A DNA stretch of 64,000 bases from Duganella dendranthematis (GTDB taxonomy: Bacteria; Pseudomonadota; Gammaproteobacteria; Burkholderiales; Burkholderiaceae_D). Below, piece after piece: positions 24,682-35,401 of this stretch; position 1 is the first letter of the stretch, and the number at the start of each line of letters is the position of its first letter. A program made the position numbers and the translations under genes. The notes beneath the pieces are model-generated. The model did not search any database. It was given only the letters and a program-made list of their open reading frames with translations, and had not been told where the DNA came from. Location: positions 5,394,001 through 5,458,000 of the forward strand of contig NZ_CP051684.1 of NCBI RefSeq assembly GCF_012849375.1, given 5' to 3'.

Positions 24682-24696
24682 TGATTGCTATTATCA
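24682..24696 (-). promoter_or_regulatory. Fur box upstream of the siderophore receptor
   Basis: TGATTGCTATTATCA matches the 7-1-7 Fur consensus TGATAAT-N-ATTATCA at 11 of 14 positions and is extended by AA and TT to AATGAT...ATCATT. It lies just upstream of the receptor start, so the receptor should be iron-repressed. Confidence 0.75.
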
Positions 24697-24751
24697 TTCC
24701 TATTGTAACCGCTGTGTTCTACTAAAAGTACTAGATTGTGAACTCGCAAAC

Positions 24752-24795
24752 TTGACAAATTCGTCATCATCTCAATAGAATGAGAATAATTATCA
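24752..24795 (+). promoter_or_regulatory. Promoter with overlapping Fur box for the DUF3649/PepSY operon
   Basis: TTGACA (24752-24757) and TAGAAT (24776-24781) are 18 bases apart, a good sigma70 promoter. The Fur box TGAGAATAATTATCA (24781-24795) matches the 7-1-7 consensus at 13 of 14 positions and sits over the start site, so iron-bound Fur would block transcription of the rightward operon. Confidence 0.82.
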
Positions 24796-24846
24796 ATTAC
24801 ATTTAAGCTTACCTTCCCCCGCCGGCAATCAGGTAACACCCTCTTC

Positions 24847-25131
24847 ATGATGCAAATCCTGATGCACTACCGGCTTGCCGTCGCCTCGCGCGCACTGGCA
24901 GCCATCGGCGGCGGCTACGCTGTCTCCTCGCTGGCGGTTACTGCCCTTGCACTGATACTTCCTGGCCATGCGGTCGACCGCGTGGTGGCCGCGACGCTGA
25001 CCGGACTGGTGGTGATGCCCTGCGCCGTGATGTGGTGCTTTGCCGCCAGCACCGCATTGAAAGCCTGGCTGGGCCTGCTGGTTGCCGGCCTCTTGCTGGG
25101 CGCAATCATCTGGCTCGCAGGCGGCGTATGA
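24847..25131 (+). CDS. DUF3649 family small membrane protein
   Basis: The 94-residue inner-membrane protein has three hydrophobic helices (about 15-37, 42-66, 70-92). DUF3649 proteins are found as the first gene of Fur-controlled operons with a PepSY membrane protein and a DUF3325 protein, exactly as here, and are thought to help iron-siderophore uptake or reduction, though the role is not established. The start at 24847 is the first of two adjacent ATG codons; no strong ribosome binding site is visible. The stop overlaps the next start (ATGA at 25128-25131). Confidence 0.82.
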   Translation: MMQILMHYRLAVASRALAAIGGGYAVSSLAVTALALILPGHAVDRVVAATLTGLVVMPCAVMWCFAASTALKAWLGLLVAGLLLGAIIWLAGGV

Positions 25132-26720
25132 AAGAGGGCTTCCGTCAATCGATGGCATGGCTGCACACCTGGTCCGGCCTGCTGGTAGGCTGGGTGCTGT
25201 TCATGGTGTTCTGCTGCGGCACCATCAGCTATTTCCGCGACGAGGTCACGCTGTGGATGAAACCCGAGCTACACCAGGCGTCGCACGTCGTGGTAGAGCA
25301 GGGCGTGGCTGCGACCCGCATCCAGCAATTGCTGGAGCAGCGCGCGTCAACCAGCCCGCGCTGGTTCATTACGCTGCCGAGCGAGCGCGAACCGAGCGTG
25401 CGCGCCAGCTGGGCCCCGGCGCCGGCTAAGGATGGCGCCAAGCCGCGTGGCCGTCGCCGTTTTGAAAACGTCAGCGTCGATCCGGTCACCGGTCAGGAAA
25501 TGAGCACGGCGCGCGAAACGCGCGGCGGCGATTTCTTCTACCGCATGCACTTCGACATGCATTACATGCCGGTGATCTGGGCACGCTGGATCGTCGGCAT
25601 CTGCGCCATGTTCATGCTGGTGGCGATCTTCTCCGGCATCGTCACGCACAAGCGCATCTTCAAGGACTTCTTCACTTTCCGGCCCGGCAAAGGCCAGCGT
25701 TCGTGGCTGGATGCGCATAACGCCACCGCCGTACTGGCGCTGCCATACCACCTGATGATCACCTACACCGGCCTGGTGACGCTGATGTTCATGTACCTGC
25801 CACAAGGCTTGAACGCGGTCTATCCGGAACGCGACGCCTTCTACGCCGACCTGAATGGCGGCCCCCAAGCCGACGCCAAAGCCAGCGGCATCCACGCGCC
25901 GCTGACGCCTTTGGCGCCGCTGGTGGCGCAGGCCAGCAAGCTGTGGGACGGCGCGCCGGTTGGCCGCATCACCGTCAATCTTGCAGGCGACAGCGCGGCC
26001 AGCGTCACCTTGACGCAGCAGGATGCGCACGGCATCAGCAACAACCTGCCAACGCTGACCTTCGATGGCGTCAGCGGCGGCCTGCTGACCGACATGACCA
26101 AACCCGGCGGGGCGGCGGTGGAAACGCGCGGCGTACTGTATGGCTTGCACATCGGCCGCTTCGCCAGCTCGCTGCTGCGCGGCCTGTTCTTCCTTTCCGG
26201 CCTGGCTGGTTGCGCGATGGTGGCTACCGGCGTGCTGCTGTGGGCCGTCAAGGAACGCCCCAAGCATCTGAAAGCGCGCGCCAATGGCAGCATCGGTTTC
26301 GGCCTGCGGCTGGTGGATGGCCTGAACCTCGGCGGCATCGCCGGCCTGCTGATTGCGATGAGTGTGTTCTTTTGGGCGAATCGTCTGGTGCCGGTGGGAT
26401 TGCAAGGACGGCCGGATCTCGAAATCCAGTGCTTCTTCACCGCATGGGGCATTGCCGCCGTATTGGCGCTGGCGTTCCCGGTGCGCTGGATGTGGCGCAT
26501 CCAGCTGGCGGTAGCGGGCGTGCTGTTTGCGCTGCTGCCGGTGCTGAATCCCCTGACCGGCGGCGCCGGACTGTTTTCCAGTATGGCGCAAGGACTGTGG
26601 CCGGTGGCGGGCTTCGACCTGGTCGCGTTGCTGTTCGGCTGCACGTTGCTGTGGGCCTGCAAGCGACTGGGCACCGCCAAGGCGCCCGTCAAGATGAAGA
26701 TGGCGAAGGTGGCGGCATGA
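25128..26720 (+). CDS. PepSY-associated transmembrane protein (PiuB-like, siderophore/iron uptake)
   Basis: The 530-residue inner-membrane protein has the PepSY_TM layout: helix 1 (WLHTWSGLLVGWVLFMVFCCGTISYF), a large periplasmic part, a helix pair around FYRMHFDMHYMPVIWARWIVGICAMFMLVAIFSGIVTHKRIFKDFFTFRPGKGQ, helix (LPYHLMITYTGLVTLMF), and several C-terminal helices. Conserved histidines in the membrane segments (LHTWSG, FDMHYMP, ITHKR-like, LPYHLM) suggest haem binding and electron transfer to ferric siderophores, as proposed for FoxB/PiuB relatives. It overlaps both neighbours by four bases and is under the Fur-box promoter upstream. Confidence 0.88.
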   Translation: MKEGFRQSMAWLHTWSGLLVGWVLFMVFCCGTISYFRDEVTLWMKPELHQASHVVVEQGVAATRIQQLLEQRASTSPRWFITLPSEREPSVRASWAPAPAKDGAKPRGRRRFENVSVDPVTGQEMSTARETRGGDFFYRMHFDMHYMPVIWARWIVGICAMFMLVAIFSGIVTHKRIFKDFFTFRPGKGQRSWLDAHNATAVLALPYHLMITYTGLVTLMFMYLPQGLNAVYPERDAFYADLNGGPQADAKASGIHAPLTPLAPLVAQASKLWDGAPVGRITVNLAGDSAASVTLTQQDAHGISNNLPTLTFDGVSGGLLTDMTKPGGAAVETRGVLYGLHIGRFASSLLRGLFFLSGLAGCAMVATGVLLWAVKERPKHLKARANGSIGFGLRLVDGLNLGGIAGLLIAMSVFFWANRLVPVGLQGRPDLEIQCFFTAWGIAAVLALAFPVRWMWRIQLAVAGVLFALLPVLNPLTGGAGLFSSMAQGLWPVAGFDLVALLFGCTLLWACKRLGTAKAPVKMKMAKVAA

Positions 26721-27082
26721 TGGCGTTGATGAATGCTTTGGCGATTATCGCCGCGCTGTCCAGCGCCGCCGGCGGCTTTGCGTCCCTGAGCCTGGCCATG
26801 GACCGTCACTGGGAGGCCCTGCATGGCCGCGGCAACCTGCCGAGCGACCGGACGCGCCGCCGGCTGCGCTGGGCGGGCAGTGGCGGCTTGCTGGTGTCGC
26901 TGCTGGTGTGTCTTTCCGTCTGGGGACTGTCTCAGGGCTGGCTCGCCTGGGCCGGCATGCTGACCGCTTCCGCGATCGGCCTAATGCTGGTGCTCAGCTA
27001 CGCCGCGCGCGTCATGGTGCGTGTCGGCTGGGTGGCCGGCGGTATTAGCATCGTCACGCTAGCACTGCGCGCTGCGCTGTAA
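26717..27082 (+). CDS. DUF3325 family membrane protein
   Basis: The 121-residue protein has three to four hydrophobic helices with the conserved LSLAMDRHWEALHGR segment after the first helix, typical for DUF3325. Family members are the last gene of DUF3649-PepSY-DUF3325 iron-regulated operons; the biochemical role is unknown. The ATG overlaps the stop of the PepSY gene (ATGA at 26717-26720). It ends two bases before the convergent peptidase gene. Confidence 0.82.
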   Translation: MMALMNALAIIAALSSAAGGFASLSLAMDRHWEALHGRGNLPSDRTRRRLRWAGSGGLLVSLLVCLSVWGLSQGWLAWAGMLTASAIGLMLVLSYAARVMVRVGWVAGGISIVTLALRAAL

Positions 27083-27084
27083 AT

Positions 27085-28374
27085 TTATTTGACCAACGGG
27101 GCGGCCACACCCTGCACGCCGGCCAGGCCGAGGATGGTTAGCAAGACGTTCTGCGGCCCGGTGTGGGCGTTCTGTGCCGACCACCATTCCAGTTTTTCGG
27201 AGTGATAGCCGCCGGAGCTGCCGCCGCCGGACATGGTAATCGCCGGCACGCCAAGGCTCATTGGCAGGTTGGCGTCGGTGGAGTGTGGTCCGTCCAGCAG
27301 TGCAGGGCGGCCTTGCACCTTGGCCGCCGCCAGCGCGGTGCGGACGATCAGCGCATCAGCCGCCATCTGGCCTGCCGGACGGTCGCCGATCAGCACCACG
27401 TCTGCGGTGATGGCCTTGCTGTTCCAGCGCTGGTTGGTTTCATCCACGCCTTGCTGGATAGCGGCCTTGATCTGCTGTTCCACCTTGGCCAGCAGCGGCG
27501 CGTCGGCCGAGCGGATATCGATCAGCATCGAGGCTTCGGCGGAAATGCTGTTGACCGACTGGCCGCCCTGGACCACGCCCACATTGAAAGTCACTTTCGG
27601 CTGCGAAGGGACGCGCACATCGTCGATATGGGCAATCACCCGGCCGGCCGCATGCACGGCCGACGGCAGACCGAAGCCTTCGTAGCTGTGACCTCCCGGT
27701 CCGTGCAGGGTAACTTTAAAACGGCGGCTGCCGGTGCCGATGTAGGTCACCGGATCGCCGTCCGTGCCCAGCGCCGGTTCCAGGCCGACGAAAGCCTTGA
27801 TGTCCTTGCGCTGGCTGAACAGATACTTCACGCCTTTCAGATCGCCCAGTCCCTCCTCGCCGACGTTGGCGACGAACAGCACGTCGCCTTCGGTGCGTAC
27901 GCCCGCGTCGCGCATGGCGTGGACAATGGTCAGCATGGCGGCCAGCGAACGGCCGTTATCGGCGATGCCGGGCGCGTACAGGCGGCCGTCTTTTTCATGC
28001 ACGGTGAGATCGGTGGCAGCGGGGTAGACGGTGTCCAGGTGCGCGGCCAGCACGATCACCGGGCCCTTGCCGCTGCCGCGCCAGGCGCCGATGACATTGC
28101 CCGCGTCGTCGATGCGCACGTCTGCCAGGCCGGCGGCTTTCAGGCGCGCTGCATAGTCCCTGGCGCGCGCGGCTTCGGCGAAGGTTGGCGCCGGGATGGC
28201 GTTGATCGCCAACATAGCGGTCTGCGTGGCCGGTTCGTTTTTCTCGATGTAGGCCAATGCCTGTTTGACCGACGGCTGCGCGGCGATGCGCGCCATGGCT
28301 TGTTCTTGCGCCTTGTCCTGTGCCTGCGCTGGCAGGATGGCGGCGATGGCGAGGCCGAGTAGCAGCTGTTTCAT
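27085..28374 (-). CDS. Secreted M20 family metallopeptidase
   Basis: The 429-residue exported zinc peptidase has a signal peptide ending AQAQ. M20 metal ligands are visible in order: His in VLAAHLDTVYP, bridging Asp in PGIADNGRSLAAM, catalytic and ligand Glu in VANVGEEGLGDL, and the last His in LLDGPHSTDANLPMSLG. A dimerisation domain insertion lies about 215-330 (KVTLHGPGGHSYEGFG). It resembles tripeptidase/carboxypeptidase-type M20 proteins found in the periplasm. Its start is 10 bases after the end of the hybrid kinase gene, so the two form an operon and the kinase may sense peptides, which is only an inference. Confidence 0.9.
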   Translation of the reverse strand: MKQLLLGLAIAAILPAQAQDKAQEQAMARIAAQPSVKQALAYIEKNEPATQTAMLAINAIPAPTFAEAARARDYAARLKAAGLADVRIDDAGNVIGAWRGSGKGPVIVLAAHLDTVYPAATDLTVHEKDGRLYAPGIADNGRSLAAMLTIVHAMRDAGVRTEGDVLFVANVGEEGLGDLKGVKYLFSQRKDIKAFVGLEPALGTDGDPVTYIGTGSRRFKVTLHGPGGHSYEGFGLPSAVHAAGRVIAHIDDVRVPSQPKVTFNVGVVQGGQSVNSISAEASMLIDIRSADAPLLAKVEQQIKAAIQQGVDETNQRWNSKAITADVVLIGDRPAGQMAADALIVRTALAAAKVQGRPALLDGPHSTDANLPMSLGVPAITMSGGGSSGGYHSEKLEWWSAQNAHTGPQNVLLTILGLAGVQGVAAPLVK

Positions 28375-28384
28375 GAAGCTCCGA

Positions 28385-30592
<2,208 letters not shown>

Positions 30593-30691
30593 GGGCAGTT
30601 ATCTTACTGTAATCTGCCCTTTGTGCAAGGGGGAATTGGCAAACGTCTGCCGGTGTCTGGTATTCTAACGCTGTTAACCTACGAGGACTTT

Positions 30692-31855
30692 ATGCAGTTC
30701 ACAACAAAAACAGTATGCCGCGCACTGGCGCTGGCCTTTATCGGCGCTGCGGGTGCCGCCTCCGTGCAAGCGGAAGACACCATCAAGATCGGCCACGTGG
30801 CCGCCACTTCCGGCCCGATCGCACACCTGGGCAAGGACAATGAAAACGGCGCGCGCATGGCGGTCGATGAGTTGAATGCCAAGGGGCTGGTCATTGGTGG
30901 CAAAAAATACAAGATCGTGTTGCAGGCCGAAGACGACGCCGGCGATCCGAAACAAGCCACCACCGTGGCGCAGAAACTGGTGGATGCCAAGGTGCTGGGC
31001 GTGATCGGTCACGAGACCTCCGGCACCACGATTCCGGCCTCGCGCCTGTATTATGACGCCGGCATTCCGCAGATTACGCCGTCGGCCAGCGCGCCGCAGT
31101 ACACGCACCAGCGTTATAACACTACCTTCCGCAATATCGCCAACGACGAGCAGCTCGGCCCTGCGCTGGCGCGTTACGCGATGCAGACCATGAAGGTCAA
31201 GCGCATCGCCGTGGTGGATGATCGTACGTCCTACGGCAAAGGCCTGGCTGATGAATTCAGCAAGACCGTCAAACGCACTGGCGCCGCCACCGGCACAACC
31301 ATCGTTTCGACCCAGTACACCAACGACAAGGCGACTGACCTGATGGCGATCCTGACCGCCATCAAGGCCACCAAGCCGGATATGGTCTTCTTCGGCGGTA
31401 TGGACGCGGTGGCCGCGCCGATGCTGCGCCAGATGAAGCAACTGGGCTTCCCGGTCAAGTTCATGGGCGGCGACGGCATGTGTTCGGACTCGGTACCGCG
31501 CCTGACCGGTGACGGCATGAGCGACGGCCAGGTGATCTGCGCCGAAGCGGGCGGCGTCGAGCCGGCGCAGGAAAAAGGCATGGAAGACTTCCGCGTTGCC
31601 TACAAAAAGCGCTATGGTATCGAAGTGCAGACTTACGCACCGTATGCCTACGATGCGCTGATGATGATGGTGGAAGCGATGCAGAAAGCCGGTTCGCCCG
31701 ATCCGGCCAAATACCTGCCGCAACTGGCAAAGCTGAAGCATAAAGGCTTGCTGGGGAATATCTCGTTCGACGCCAACGGCGACGTGCAGGATGGCCTGCT
31801 GACCATCTACACCTTCAAAGGCGGGCACCGCCAGAAGCTGGCAGTGATCAAGTAA
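30692..31855 (+). CDS. Branched-chain amino acid ABC transporter substrate-binding protein (LivK-like)
   Basis: The 387-residue periplasmic protein has a signal peptide (ALALAFIGAAGAASVQAE) and the two-lobed type I fold of Leu/Ile/Val-binding proteins: IKIGHVAATSGPIAHLGKDNENGARMAVDELNAKG, then VLGVIGHETSGTTIPASRLYYDAGIPQITPSASAP, then YAPYAYDALMMMVEAM. No permease or ATPase genes adjoin, so it must use a transporter encoded elsewhere; orphan binding proteins of this type are common in the group. The ATG at 30692 follows GAGGA. Transcription ends at the palindromic terminator 40 bases after the stop. Confidence 0.92.
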   Translation: MQFTTKTVCRALALAFIGAAGAASVQAEDTIKIGHVAATSGPIAHLGKDNENGARMAVDELNAKGLVIGGKKYKIVLQAEDDAGDPKQATTVAQKLVDAKVLGVIGHETSGTTIPASRLYYDAGIPQITPSASAPQYTHQRYNTTFRNIANDEQLGPALARYAMQTMKVKRIAVVDDRTSYGKGLADEFSKTVKRTGAATGTTIVSTQYTNDKATDLMAILTAIKATKPDMVFFGGMDAVAAPMLRQMKQLGFPVKFMGGDGMCSDSVPRLTGDGMSDGQVICAEAGGVEPAQEKGMEDFRVAYKKRYGIEVQTYAPYAYDALMMMVEAMQKAGSPDPAKYLPQLAKLKHKGLLGNISFDANGDVQDGLLTIYTFKGGHRQKLAVIK

Positions 31856-31894
31856 TCCTCGCGGCACCGCTGTCACCCGCACACCGCTGCGGCC

Positions 31895-31932
31895 AGGGTC
31901 AGACCCCGTACGGGGTCTGACCCTTTTGTTTT
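31895..31932 (+). terminator. Intrinsic terminator formed by a 30-base perfect palindrome
   Basis: Bases 31895-31909 are the exact reverse complement of 31910-31924 (arms AGGGTCAGACCCCGT and ACGGGGTCTGACCCT), followed by TTTGTTTT. It is a strong rho-independent terminator for the LivK-like gene, and on the other strand has no T-run. Similar GGTCAGACCCC palindromes may be a dispersed repeat in this group of bacteria, which I cannot check here. Confidence 0.9.
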
Positions 31933-31935
31933 GGG

Positions 31936-34203
31936 TTACGCGCCGGGTGGCGGGCCGCCGGCGCCAGGGCCAGGACCGCCCGGGCCGCCGGGACGCGGGC
32001 CCCAGCCTTCCTCGCGATGCTCACCGCTCGATGCGGTGCCGCCGAAGCGGTACGACAGGCCGACATAGAACACGCGGCCGTCGAAGCGGCGGGTGCTGGT
32101 TTCGCGCAGCGTGTCGCTGTCGATGATGGTCTGCATCTTGTTGGTGTTGAACAGGTCCGTCACGTTGGCTACCAGCGTCAGTTGCGGCGTAACCGTGTGG
32201 CGCCAGCTCATGTTGAAGGTGTGGTTGGCCGAACGGTAGCCTTGGCCGGACAAGGTCTTGCCCATCATTTGCAACGCCATCTGAATCTGATTGGCGGCGT
32301 CGTACGAGTAGTTCAGTCGCGCGCGGCCGCTCAGCGAGTTGGCGGTGCGCGTGATCAGATTGCCGCTGTCGTCGTAGAAGCTTTGCTGCGAGCGCGCCAG
32401 GTTGCCGCTGGTGTTCAGCGTCAGCGATGGCGTCAGCTTGCCGCTCACGGTGAATTCCAGGCCGCTCGAATGACTGCCTTCGCCGTTGGCGCGGGTGGTC
32501 AGCAGCACGTTCGGCGCGACGAAGTAGCGGTAGTCGACGATGGAGTCGGTGTCCTTGCGGTAGTAGCCGCGCAGATTGGTTTCCAGGCCGGCGATCTTGG
32601 TCTCGTAACCCACTTCGAAGGAATCGGTCTTGGTCGGCTTCAGGTTCGGGTTGCCCGAGAAGACGTTGAACTCATCGCGGTAGGTCACATACGGATTGAG
32701 GTCATTGGCGTTGGGGCGACGAATCCGGCGCGCATAGGCGAAGCGCAGGTTGGCGTTGTCCGTGACCTTGTAAGTGGCGTAGGCGCTCGGGATGTAGTTG
32801 ATGTAGTGGTTCTTCGCCTCGACACTGCCGGTGATCTGGTTGATGTCCATGTCGGTATACTCGGCGCGCAGGCCGGCCAGCGCACCCCAGCGGTCGTTCA
32901 GGCGCATCTGGTAGGTGCCGTACAGCGCATACACGGTTTCATCCAGCTCATAGGCATTGGTGCGGCCGTTGTTGACGGTGGCCGCGCCGCTGATCGGATT
33001 GATGTCGGTGTACAGCGTGTTGACGTTGTTGTCGTTGGTGGCGATCTTGTAGCCGGTCTTGGCGGTGCCGCCCCACAGTGGACGCTCGTAATCGCCGGTG
33101 AAGTCGACGATGCGGGTGTCATTGTGGTTGCGCTGATTGGCGCGGGTGTCGATCCATCCCGGCGTGGCGTAGGCGTTGGCGTAGTTGTTGACGTTGTCGT
33201 TTTCCGAAGCCGACACGCGCAGGTCGATTTTCAGCGTTTCGTTCGGCAGGTCGCCCTTGTGGTCGTAGCGCGCGCCCCAGCCGAAGTTGTTGCTGTCGCC
33301 GGTGCGGGAGGTGCTGCGCACGTAGTCGGCCGCCGGAATCAGGCTGGTGGCGCCATTGACGTAATGGTCGCTGGACTGCTGGTCGTTGGTGCGCTTGTTG
33401 TACGAGGCGCTGCCGGTCAGGGTGTCGGTCTGGTTCAGGTTGTAGCTGACGGTGCCGTTCAAGCCGGCCATGTCGTTCAGACCACGGCCGACCGAGGTCT
33501 GGTTGTTGTGGACGAACTGGCCGGTGCCGGTGTCCAGCGTGTCGCGCACCACGTCGGCGGTGGAGTTGCGGCCGTCATGGCGCACGTTGGCGCTGCCCTG
33601 GAAGCCCCACGGGCCTTCGTTGTAGCTGCCGTTGACGGCGCTGTTGTAGCGGCCGGCCGTGCCGGCGTTACCGTTGACGGTGGCCATGCCGCCCGGCTTG
33701 CGGTTGCGGCGCATCACCAGATTCAGGATCGGACCGCCGCCGGCTTCGTTGCCGAACTGCGCGCCGGGATTGTTGATCACCTCGACCGACTCGATGTCGT
33801 CGGCCGCCATCGCCTGCAGTGCCGGGCCGCGGTTATCGCCTTGCAGCATGGCCGATGGCTTGCCGTCCACCATGATCTGCACGTTGGTGCTGCCCCGCAG
33901 CGTGACGGTGCCGTCGGGATCGACGTTGACCGATGGCACGTTGTTGAGTGCATCGGCGGCGGTGCCATTGGTGCTGGAGATATCGGACTTGACATCGTAG
34001 ACCTGGCGGTCGATGCGGTTGGTCGGGCGCTCAGCGGAAACGGTCACTTCCGGCAACACTTCCTTGGCCTTGGCGGGCGCAGGAAGGATGGCGGTGGTCG
34101 GCTTGGCTGGCTTGGTGGCTGGCGTTTCGGGAGTGGCGGTTTGGGCGTAAGCTGGCAGAATCGCGCTGCCGGTCAGGCAGCAGGTAAGCAGGATCTTTTG
34201 CAT
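31936..34203 (-). CDS. TonB-dependent receptor with Gly/Pro-rich C-terminal tail
   Basis: The 755-residue outer-membrane protein has a signal peptide (ILPAYAQ), an Ala/Pro/Thr-rich linker, a plug domain (about 55-170: LPEVTVSAERPTNRIDRQVYDV, LNNVPSVNVDPDGTVTLRGSTNVQIMVDGKPSA, IESVEVINNPGAQFGNEAGGG) and a large barrel of the outer-membrane beta-barrel_3 type ending VFYVGLSYRFGG. After the last strand comes a tail of about 30 residues ending in Gly/Pro repeats, which is unusual because barrel proteins normally end with an aromatic residue for Bam recognition. Ligand unknown; a polypeptide or carbohydrate substrate is possible. It is driven by an extended -10 promoter. Confidence 0.88.
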   Translation of the reverse strand: MQKILLTCCLTGSAILPAYAQTATPETPATKPAKPTTAILPAPAKAKEVLPEVTVSAERPTNRIDRQVYDVKSDISSTNGTAADALNNVPSVNVDPDGTVTLRGSTNVQIMVDGKPSAMLQGDNRGPALQAMAADDIESVEVINNPGAQFGNEAGGGPILNLVMRRNRKPGGMATVNGNAGTAGRYNSAVNGSYNEGPWGFQGSANVRHDGRNSTADVVRDTLDTGTGQFVHNNQTSVGRGLNDMAGLNGTVSYNLNQTDTLTGSASYNKRTNDQQSSDHYVNGATSLIPAADYVRSTSRTGDSNNFGWGARYDHKGDLPNETLKIDLRVSASENDNVNNYANAYATPGWIDTRANQRNHNDTRIVDFTGDYERPLWGGTAKTGYKIATNDNNVNTLYTDINPISGAATVNNGRTNAYELDETVYALYGTYQMRLNDRWGALAGLRAEYTDMDINQITGSVEAKNHYINYIPSAYATYKVTDNANLRFAYARRIRRPNANDLNPYVTYRDEFNVFSGNPNLKPTKTDSFEVGYETKIAGLETNLRGYYRKDTDSIVDYRYFVAPNVLLTTRANGEGSHSSGLEFTVSGKLTPSLTLNTSGNLARSQQSFYDDSGNLITRTANSLSGRARLNYSYDAANQIQMALQMMGKTLSGQGYRSANHTFNMSWRHTVTPQLTLVANVTDLFNTNKMQTIIDSDTLRETSTRRFDGRVFYVGLSYRFGGTASSGEHREEGWGPRPGGPGGPGPGAGGPPPGA

Positions 34204-34242
34204 AATCTGGACGGCACAACGTCTCTATACGGTAGAGTTGCC

Positions 34243-34251
34243 ATTATACCA
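34243..34251 (-). promoter_or_regulatory. Extended -10 promoter of the TonB-type receptor gene
   Basis: Minus-strand TGGTATAAT (TATAAT at 34243-34248 with the upstream TG) is a perfect extended -10 element. There is no good -35, as expected for this promoter class. It lies about 40 bases before the receptor start at 34203. Confidence 0.6.
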
Positions 34252-34320
34252 GTTGCATATTCGTGAATTAGCGGCATTTACGCTTCTTTACCTTGGCTTA
34301 ACATTGAGAGGAAATAGGGT

Positions 34321-34710
34321 ATGGCACGCGGCACAGCTTCCATCGGCAAGGACCATTACACCACCCAAATCGAGGTCAGCGGACACGCGCTGACAGCCGA
34401 CGAACCGGCCCGCAATGGCGGCCAGGACGCCGGTCCGGCGCCATATGATTACCTGCTGGCCAGCCTCGGCGCCTGCACCACCATCACGCTACGCATGTAC
34501 GCCGACCGCAAGCAGTGGCCGGTGACGGCGGTCGACGTCGCGCTGCAGCTGATCCATGCGGAAGACGGCAGCCTGCTTGTGCGCCGCACGCTGACCATCA
34601 GCGGCGACATCGACACCGCACAGCAAGCCCGCATGGCGGAAATCGCCGAGAAGACGCCGGTCACGCTGACGTTGAAAGCGGGCCTGCGCATCGATACCAC
34701 GCTGGCCTGA
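34321..34710 (+). CDS. OsmC family protein
   Basis: The 129-residue protein has the OsmC/Ohr alpha/beta fold (SGHALTADEPARNGGQDAGPAPYDYLLASLGACTTITLRMYADRK). The first redox Cys is present in SLGACT. In the position of the second Cys (usually xCPV) it has EKTPVTLTL, so a Thr replaces Cys. This occurs in one OsmC subfamily and argues against a classic organic hydroperoxide reductase mechanism. It stands alone, divergent from the receptor gene. Confidence 0.88.
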   Translation: MARGTASIGKDHYTTQIEVSGHALTADEPARNGGQDAGPAPYDYLLASLGACTTITLRMYADRKQWPVTAVDVALQLIHAEDGSLLVRRTLTISGDIDTAQQARMAEIAEKTPVTLTLKAGLRIDTTLA

Positions 34711-34792
34711 CGCCACTTCTGCGCCGGATCAGAACACCGGTGCGCCACCGGCCGACAATCCTCTCTCACGCCCAGCCGTGGCGGGAGGATGC

Positions 34793-35401
34793 ATGCAATC
34801 ATTCACTGAAGCGATACTGCGATTGTTTGAGGAGTTGAACGACCGGCTGATCGGACGAGGCTTACCAGACGGGGCTGTGCGCGCTTATCTTTTCGGCGGT
34901 TGTGGCGTGCACATGTACGCACGGAATCGTGTCAGCACAGATGTTGACGCGGAGTTTGACTATAATTTAATCCATCGCGAGGACGTTGTGCTGGTACTTA
35001 ATGAGTTGCCACCAGTTGATTTCGTTAGCCCAACGTCAGGCCCGTCGCTTCTTCATTTTGATGCCCGATTCAGCACCACACTTGGCCCGCTCCATGTGGA
35101 TTATCAAGATCGGGCCGTTCAGTTGGAGCGCTGTGACAATAGCCGTTCAGCATTGACAGTTTGGCTGCCTAGCGCTGTAGATTTGGCCATATCCAAGCTA
35201 GGCCGCCTGGCTCCGATGGACCTTGAAGACATTTTGACCTTGCTTCAAGAACCATCCGCCAGTTGGAGTGAGTTCGAACGGTTGGCAACCGAGGCTTCCC
35301 AATATTATGTAGGCAGAAATCTGGCGGGCACGATTGCCTACATAAAGTTGCAATGGCAAAGGAGGGCAGGTCATGATTCCGGCAGTGAAGATGTTGAATG
35401 A
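34793..35401 (+). CDS. DUF6036-like nucleotidyltransferase (possible toxin of a two-gene module)
   Basis: The 202-residue protein shows the minimal nucleotidyltransferase pattern: GG motif in AYLFGGCGVHMYARNR, the catalytic Asp pair in VSTDVDAEF, and a late helix with DLAISKLGRLAPMDLEDI. This pattern is shared by DUF6036 and AbiEii-type proteins of toxin-antitoxin and phage-defence modules. ATG 34793 has a GGGAGG site; a GTG at 34778 is in frame but lies before that site. Base composition is visibly richer in A+T than neighbours, suggesting horizontal gain. The end overlaps the next gene by 29 bases. The partner normally expected is an upstream helix-turn-helix antitoxin, which is absent here. 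Confidence 0.75.
   Translation: MQSFTEAILRLFEELNDRLIGRGLPDGAVRAYLFGGCGVHMYARNRVSTDVDAEFDYNLIHREDVVLVLNELPPVDFVSPTSGPSLLHFDARFSTTLGPLHVDYQDRAVQLERCDNSRSALTVWLPSAVDLAISKLGRLAPMDLEDILTLLQEPSASWSEFERLATEASQYYVGRNLAGTIAYIKLQWQRRAGHDSGSEDVE

Noticed and set aside
30601..30628. Minus-strand TTGCAC-16-TAAGAT as promoter of the hybrid kinase
   Set aside because: The predicted start would fall almost on the ATG, leaving no ribosome binding site.
32017..34266. Open frame of 749 codons opposite the TonB-type receptor
   Set aside because: Val/Gly/Ala-rich mirror of the receptor coding sequence with no family features.
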